Positions 61,001 to 64,000 of a stretch of DNA of 64,000 nucleotides are shown here, in pieces; the first letter of the stretch is position 1, and each line of letters begins with the position of its first letter. The stretch lies in the NCBI RefSeq assembly GCF_020536995.1, contig NC_068369.1, forward strand, positions 19,150,421 through 19,214,420, given 5' to 3'. The notes under the pieces are model-generated. The model was not told the DNA's origin. It searched no databases and saw only the letters and a program-made list of their open reading frames with translations. A program made the position numbers and the translations under genes. The stretch is from Dreissena polymorpha. Lineage: Eukaryota > Mollusca > Bivalvia > Myida > Dreissenidae.

Positions 61001-63341
61001 ATTCGGTGGAATATCGATTTTAATTCACTCGTGATCATAGAAAAAATATATTTTTACTCCTGGCTGCGCCACTTGTGAAAAATATTATTTTCTATGATCA
61101 CTCATGAATTAAAATCAATAATCCTCTGAATCCAACAAATATCCTCTATATAATTATTTCATGCAAGCAAGTTATACAAAGAAACATTTACAGAGCAATC
61201 ATCACATATCCAGAAACACAATATCTAGACTTCAGTATTTTGACCCCTGAAAAATTTCATTTGACCCATTTAAATTTCAATCATGTAGTCATTTCAAGAG
61301 CAGACCACTGTATCAAGCATTTTGACATAATTATGGCCCCTTTTACACTTAGATAATTGAACATTTTGCTTAAATTGCCATAACTTCTTTATTTATTATC
61401 ACATTTTATTATTACTTTGACAAAACAACACTAACCTGAATACCACAATGGATTCCACCCAAACAATACCCCACGCCCCTACCCAGAATCCCTTCCCCCC
61501 CCCCCCCCCCAACACCCCCCCCCCAAATTTTTTTTTTTATGTCCCCCACTTTAGTAGTGGGGGACATATTGTTTTTGCCCTGTCTGTTGGTCTGTTGGTT
61601 GGTTGGTTTGCGTCAACTTTAACATTTGCAATAACTTTTGCAATATTGAAGATAGCAACTTGATATTTGGCATGCATATGTATCTCATGGAGCTGCACAT
61701 TTTGAGTGGTGAAAGGTCAAGGTCATCCTTCAAGGTCAAAGGTCAAATATATGGGTCAAAATCGCTCATTTAATGTACACTTTTGCAGTATTTCAATATT
61801 CAAGATAGCAACTTGATATTTGGCATGCATGTGTATCTCATGGAGCTGCACATTTTGAGTGGTGAAAGGTCAAGGTCAAGGTCATCCTTCAAGGTCAGAT
61901 GTCAAATATATGTGGCCAAAATCGCTCATTTTATGAGTACTTTTGCAATATTGAAGATAGCAACTTGATATTTGGCATACATGTGTATATCATGGAGCTG
62001 CACATTTTGAGTGGTGAAAGGTCAAGGTCAAGGTCATCCTTCAAGGTCAGAGGTCAAAAAAAAGAAGAAAAAATCAAAGCAGCGTTCTCATGAAGTTGCA
62101 CATTTTGAGTGGTGAAAGGTCAAGGTCAAGGTCATCCTTCAAGGTCAGATGTCAAATATATGTGGCCCAAATCGCTTATTTTATGAATACTTTTGCAATA
62201 TTGAAGATAGCATCTTGATATTTGGCATGCATGTGTATCTCATGGAGCTGCACATTTTAAGTGGTAAAAGGTCAAGGTCATCCTTCAAGGTCAAATATAT
62301 GGGTCAAAATTGCTCATGTAATGTCACTTCTGCAATATTGAAGCTAGCAATTTTATATTTGAAATGCATGTGTATCTCATGGAGCTGCACATTATGAGTG
62401 GTGAAGGGTCAAAGTCAAGGTCATCCTTCAAGGTCAAACATCATATAGGGGTCAAGGTCATCCTTCGAGGTCAAACATCATATAGGGGGACATTGTGTTT
62501 CACAAACACATCTTGTTTTTCCTTTTTTTTCTTTCAAAGATCGTCTAATAAATGACCCTACCCCACATTATACCCCCTCTCAAGAATATGAACAATTTTC
62601 CCATGATGGCTTACGTTATACTGTCAAGCACTCGAATAGTCGAGCGCGCTGTTCTCTGACAGCTCTTGTTTTATTAGTGGTAAGCAATTTTGTTCGTCTT
62701 AAGAAGCTCGGTGACAATCTTTTAAAACTAAAAAGGTTCATTGGAATGGCAGGGCTTTTGCAGCTAAGTTCACAGCCTAAGTGCCGTATTAGGTGATATT
62801 TCCAATTGCTCACAGACTTTTTTCAGAATTCCAGTCCAAAAATTCTTGTTGCTGAACAGTATTGCAGATGTTTAATGATAAGTGTTTATTGTAGAAGTCA
62901 AAAGATAAAATAACTTTTAATGCTTTGTTTATGTTCAGAATTTGCAGCATGTTTTGCAAATAAATATTTAACTATTTTTTAGCAAAAAAATATTATTTTG
63001 CCAAATGTCAAGTTAATTTGAGCTTCTCAATTTTTGAACACTTTCTGCCTAAATTTGGATTATTGTTAAAAAAAAGACATCAATTAAACGAGTTCCACAA
63101 AAGCAGAATGCACAGGCTAATCTGGGACAACAATTTAGGCACATGCAGTGAGCCCATTTTTCCCACATCATGGCTTATTTGTTTAGGGGCATACAAGCTC
63201 ACATTAATTTTTTGCTTTCAGACTATGTTGGCTTCATCAAGAAATGCATGAAACAGATGCAGAATTCCCGTTATAACTTGATCCGTAAACTCAATATGGA
63301 GATACAGGTCCTCGGGGATGATGAGGTGCCTATGACGCCAG
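49005..63341 (+). CDS. Unrecognised conserved-looking gene, first five coding exons, 3' end off window
   Basis: I do not recognise this protein. Exons 49005-49020, 53999-54151, 55252-55340, 60557-60668 and 63222-63341 chain with matching phases (1,1,0,1,1) and give 163 residues. The start is MADEEEIIMTPTKKGKTTHI, then a basic segment (RIERKKKLDMNG), VQLAFNCFMVDVKTKKNA, KLKFWFVDEAGYLDQMATAF with EFFKVLLKPENFPK, and DYVGFIKKCMKQMQNSRYNL with IRKLNMEIQVLGDDEVP. There is no signal peptide or membrane segment, so it is probably intracellular. Its reading frame, short phase-compatible exons and good splice sites make it a real gene. The exon 2 donor seeds an eleven-unit tandem array. Introns 1 and 3 carry many elements. 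Confidence 0.8.
49021..49925. other. Start of intron 1 of the unassigned gene, nothing recognised
   Basis: AT-rich unique-looking DNA up to a repeat fragment at 49926. Confidence 0.4.
49926..50386 (-). mobile_element. Fragment of the 140-bp-unit hairpin element
   Basis: Two to three units like those at 8300-9420 ('ggccatgcatagctgagatt', 'aaattatagtaaaaggcaat') and the 'acttttgacccaggggtcag' end segment. The hairpin end is cut at 'tggggataa', where the next element begins. Confidence 0.65.
50387..50709. mobile_element. Element with AACAAGAGC/GCTCTTGTT inverted ends
   Basis: Starts AACAAGAGCAGACCGCTGTA and ends GCTGTCCTCTGACAGCTCTTGTT, the latter with a GCTGTC/GACAGC hairpin. A C run sits at 50589-50617. 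A sister copy at 61295-62670 is interrupted by another element. Confidence 0.7.
50740..51275 (+). mobile_element. 'gatcttcaccaaa' hairpin element with nested fragment
   Basis: Units share 'atcttcaccaaacttggtca' and 'gacaatatctaggtc'. The 3' end is GTGACAGTTTGGCACTCTTGTT. A CCA-rich 3' fragment of the 22996 family (50976-51122, ending 'aaacagttcttgtt') interrupts it. Confidence 0.65.
51300..51759 (+). mobile_element. Hairpin-ended element, 'gcatgcatgtgtatctca' family
   Basis: 5' TATGCCCCCAGATCGAAAGATCGGG hairpin, two core units ('gatagcaacttcatatttgg', 'gagctgcacattttg', 'ggtcaaggt'), and a 3' end 'gtgtttctgacaaacac' hairpin then ATCTCTTGTT. Confidence 0.72.
51784..52158 (+). mobile_element. 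375-bp DNA element with 5-bp target duplication AACTA
   Basis: Ends CAGGTTTTTTTATCTG and GGAAATTAAAACCTG, flanked by AACTA (51779-51783, 52159-52163). Same family as 20680-21079 in the opposite orientation. It lies 24 bases from the previous element. Confidence 0.82.
52876..53078 (+). mobile_element. Short hairpin-ended element
   Basis: Starts 'ttatcccccgccatagtggg', then a second small hairpin (GGACACACccttttGTGTGTCC), and ends 'gggatatcaattcaacgaac' + 'ttgcttgtt'. A reduced relative of 25686-26018. Confidence 0.65.
53236..53489. mobile_element. 254-bp element with TTAA target sites
   Basis: Ends CCCTTTCCCACTC and GTGGGAAAGGG with TTAA on both sides (53232-53235, 53490-53493). The middle contains 'ctgcgagatactcgcaggctg'. 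A worn relative is at 60227-60420 ('actgcgaatgactcacaggc'). Confidence 0.78.
53741..53830 (-). repeat. tRNA-derived SINE head
   Basis: The minus strand reads 'cgccctagctcaataaatat' (box A-like) and 'aggtcacatgtttgatcccc' (box B-like), spaced as in a tRNA gene. Stems are degraded and no intact tRNA is claimed. Confidence 0.5.
53999..54151 (+). CDS. Unassigned gene, coding exon 2
   Basis: Acceptor TATTAACAG, donor CAAG|GTATGT, phase 1 in and 1 out. Encodes EIIMTPTKKGKTTHIRIERK then NGAEVEKRHYVAGGEHKGL and VVNKSSQ. Exonic CTATGTGGCTGG (54098) and intronic GTATGTGGCTGG (54152) mark one repeat period, so the last third of the exon is itself unit one of the array. Confidence 0.8.
54152..54750 (+). 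repeat. Minisatellite of 11 x 53-54 bp copying the exon 2 end and donor
   Basis: Junction copies ('tcacaaggtatg') fall at 54204, 54258, 54311, 54364, 54418, 54472, 54525, 54579, 54633, 54691 and 54744, spaced 53 or 54 bp (once 58). Eight of the eleven keep GTATGT; the others are GTATGC (two) and GTATTT. Long frames on both strands (to 165 codons) come from the near-multiple-of-three period and are not separate genes. Confidence 0.95.
54751..55251. other. Intron 2 remainder of the unassigned gene
   Basis: AT-rich with no clear element. Confidence 0.4.
55252..55340 (+). CDS. Unassigned gene, coding exon 3
   Basis: Acceptor TTTGTTGCAG, donor GTG|GTATGT, phase 1 in and 0 out. Encodes GDDEENLGKPQVQLAFNCFM and VDVKTKKNAV. 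Confidence 0.78.
55757..56032 (+). mobile_element. Hairpin-ended element, single-unit core
   Basis: 'tttttatgccccaggtaaag' start with 'gtctgtcagtctgtcc' run, one core unit ('gatagcaacttgatatttgg'), end 'acaaacacatctgttgtt'. Confidence 0.65.
56239..56618 (+). mobile_element. Hairpin-ended element, same family
   Basis: Starts 'tttttatgcacccggtaggg', core with 'gcatgcatgtgtatctcatg' and two 'aaggtcatccttcaaggtca' blocks, end 'gatgaacacatctcttgtt'. Confidence 0.65.
56763..59842. mobile_element. 3.1-kb DNA element with 5-bp target duplication TTACT
   Basis: Ends TAGTGTTTTTCCCAGG and CCTGGGAAAAACACTA are perfect inverted repeats, flanked by TTACT (56758-56762, 59843-59847). A GC-rich subterminal block (56785-56880) resembles the right side near 59785-59830 ('aatgcgccatgcccctttt'). 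The interior contains 17837-type sequence (57120-57480) and an inserted tandem element. Confidence 0.82.
57849..59770 (+). mobile_element. Hairpin-ended element with eleven 165-bp units
   Basis: 5' hairpin AGCTCACCTGAGCA-caaca-TGCTCATGGTGAGCT, eleven units of 160-190 bp each starting 'ctctagaggccacattta' and ending 'ccttatatggctatagtaaa', then 'cagttgagtgactttggg' and hairpin GGGCCTTTCAGGCCC + TCTTGTT. Complete-looking example of its family. Confidence 0.85.
60557..60668 (+). CDS. Unassigned gene, coding exon 4
   Basis: Acceptor GTGGTTTCAG, donor AAAAG|GTATTG, phase 0 in and 1 out. Encodes ESRKLKFWFVDEAGYLDQMA and TAFEFFKVLLKPENFPK. Confidence 0.82.
60768..60810. repeat. Near-perfect palindrome
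   Basis: AACTGATAATTTGACTGTTT followed at once by its near complement (one extra A). It lies 100 bases after exon 4. A 'ttttcagtttactgtgaaat' sequence is duplicated just beyond (60827, 60869). Confidence 0.75.
60994..61137. mobile_element. Foldback element, about 144 bp
   Basis: Arms start TGTTGGATTC and end GAATCCAACA. Inside, 'attttaattcactcgtgatc' pairs with 'gatcactcatgaattaaaat'. Confidence 0.75.
61295..62670. mobile_element. AACAAGAGC/GCTCTTGTT element split by a later insertion
   Basis: Left part 61295-61529 ('caagagcagaccactgtatc') and right part 62517-62670 ('ccatgatggcttacgttata', end GACAGCTCTTGTT) match 50387-50709. The sequence between is a complete hairpin-ended element. Confidence 0.75.
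61534..62517 (+). mobile_element. Hairpin-ended element with five to six core units
   Basis: Perfect 13-bp hairpin TATGTCCCCCACT-tt-AGTAGTGGGGGACATA, about six units of 110-180 bp ('gatagcaacttgatatttgg', 'gagctgcacattttgagtgg', 'aaggtcaaggtcatcc'), end 'gtgtttcacaaacac' + ATCTTGTT. Confidence 0.82.
62671..63221. other. Intron 4, partial foldback element
   Basis: At 63108-63170 'gcacaggctaatctgggaca' and 'gcacatgcagtgagccca' mark the right half of the 13197 foldback family, directly before exon 5. Otherwise nothing. Confidence 0.55.
63222..63341 (+). CDS. Unassigned gene, coding exon 5 (last inside window)
   Basis: Acceptor TTTGCTTTCAG, donor CCAG|GTATGT, phase 1 in and 1 out. Encodes DYVGFIKKCMKQMQNSRYNL and RKLNMEIQVLGDDEVPMTP. 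The gene continues to the right. Confidence 0.82.
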
Positions 63342-64000
63342 GTATGTGTGACAGTGTGGAAATATTGGCTACAGTTCTTGAACTTTTCTTGATATTTAAT
63401 TCTATGTTCCAAAAAAATGGTTGTTTGCTTCTTGTTCTAATGCGATGATTTTTATTGGTCGATACTTGGGGTTAGCTGATTTTCATTGGTCCTCACTTGG
63501 GGTAAGGTGATTTTCATTGGTTGATTCTTGGGGTAAGCTGCTTTTCATTGGTTGATAATTGGGGTCTGTAAGCTTTATTTGAATTAATTTATGGATACTG
63601 AGCGATGAAGGTTCTTCGTACAATTGAGTGTTTTTTTTGTAAGCTGCTTTTTATAGTCTGAGTACCAATATCAAAATAAAAAGAGCCTTTAAAACCGCCA
63701 TTACATGTGAATATTGAATGTCATTAGCTGATGTGAAATGTATCATTGCTTTCCGCAGGTTCCTCCAGATGTTAATTTTTCTTACATATATGCATGACAT
63801 TATTTTGTGTGTTTTGACTCTTCAAAAATAAAGCCCAGCTATAAAGTCATTGGTAACAACATTTCAGAACGGGTTTTTCCATATGAAAATGCGTAAATCG
63901 CCTGACATGCTGATTGCGTTTTTATATAACAATTAATATACCCACACTTTTCACATGACCTTGTACATGTCTGCATAATTTTGGCGCACTTTTAATTGAG
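63342..64000. other. Intron 5 (partial), short tandem repeat and dispersed repeat
   Basis: Four imperfect 38-bp units ('gattttcattggtcgatact', 'tggggtaagctg') at 63446-63570 begin about 105 bases after the exon 5 donor. From 63870 a copy of the 230-bp repeat of 45800-46060 runs off the window. Confidence 0.6.

Overview
The window looks like nuclear DNA of a bivalve mollusc. It is AT-rich and intron-rich, and it carries the tandem repeats built on GGTCAAAGGTCAAGGTCA and 'catgaaacttggtcaga' cores that are typical of bivalves. A dreissenid such as the zebra mussel is my guess from repeat flavour only. There are no bacterial-type operons, no rRNA, no CRISPR array, and I saw no retrovirus-like or capsid-bearing element.

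Four host genes can be supported by exon chaining with matching splice phases. (1) MRPL37 (mitochondrial ribosomal protein mL37), minus strand, seven coding exons from 16761 down to 1006, with its 3' end off the left edge. (2) MTERF4-like mitochondrial factor, plus strand, one coding exon at 26243-27331. (3) MYD88, plus strand, seven coding exons from 31854 to 38760 (death domain, linker, TIR, long C-terminal tail), with a one-base frame break in a G run in exon 1. (4) An unrecognised gene, plus strand, five coding exons from 49005 to 63341, running off the right edge. MRPL37 and MTERF4 are divergent neighbours that both serve mitochondrial translation. MYD88 is the adaptor of Toll-like receptor signalling.

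The rest is mostly mobile and repetitive DNA. Three broad classes stand out: elements with a 5' hairpin, a tandem-repeat core and a 3' hairpin ending in TTGTT (many copies, possibly non-autonomous rolling-circle elements); DNA elements with CAG-type ends and exact 5-bp target duplications (five copies, up to 5.6 kb); and small foldback, TTAA, TA and hAT-type elements. There is also a fossil LINE split by one of the 5-bp elements, and three tRNA-like SINE heads.

The most striking observation is that three of the genes each carry, directly at one exon's 5' splice site, a minisatellite whose unit is a copy of the exon end plus the splice donor: 10 x 19 bp in MRPL37, about 27 x 43 bp in MYD88, and 11 x 53-54 bp in the unknown gene. 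The introns therefore begin with many decoy copies of their own donor. A fourth donor (MRPL37 exon 4) also abuts a tandem array, but without exon sequence in the unit.
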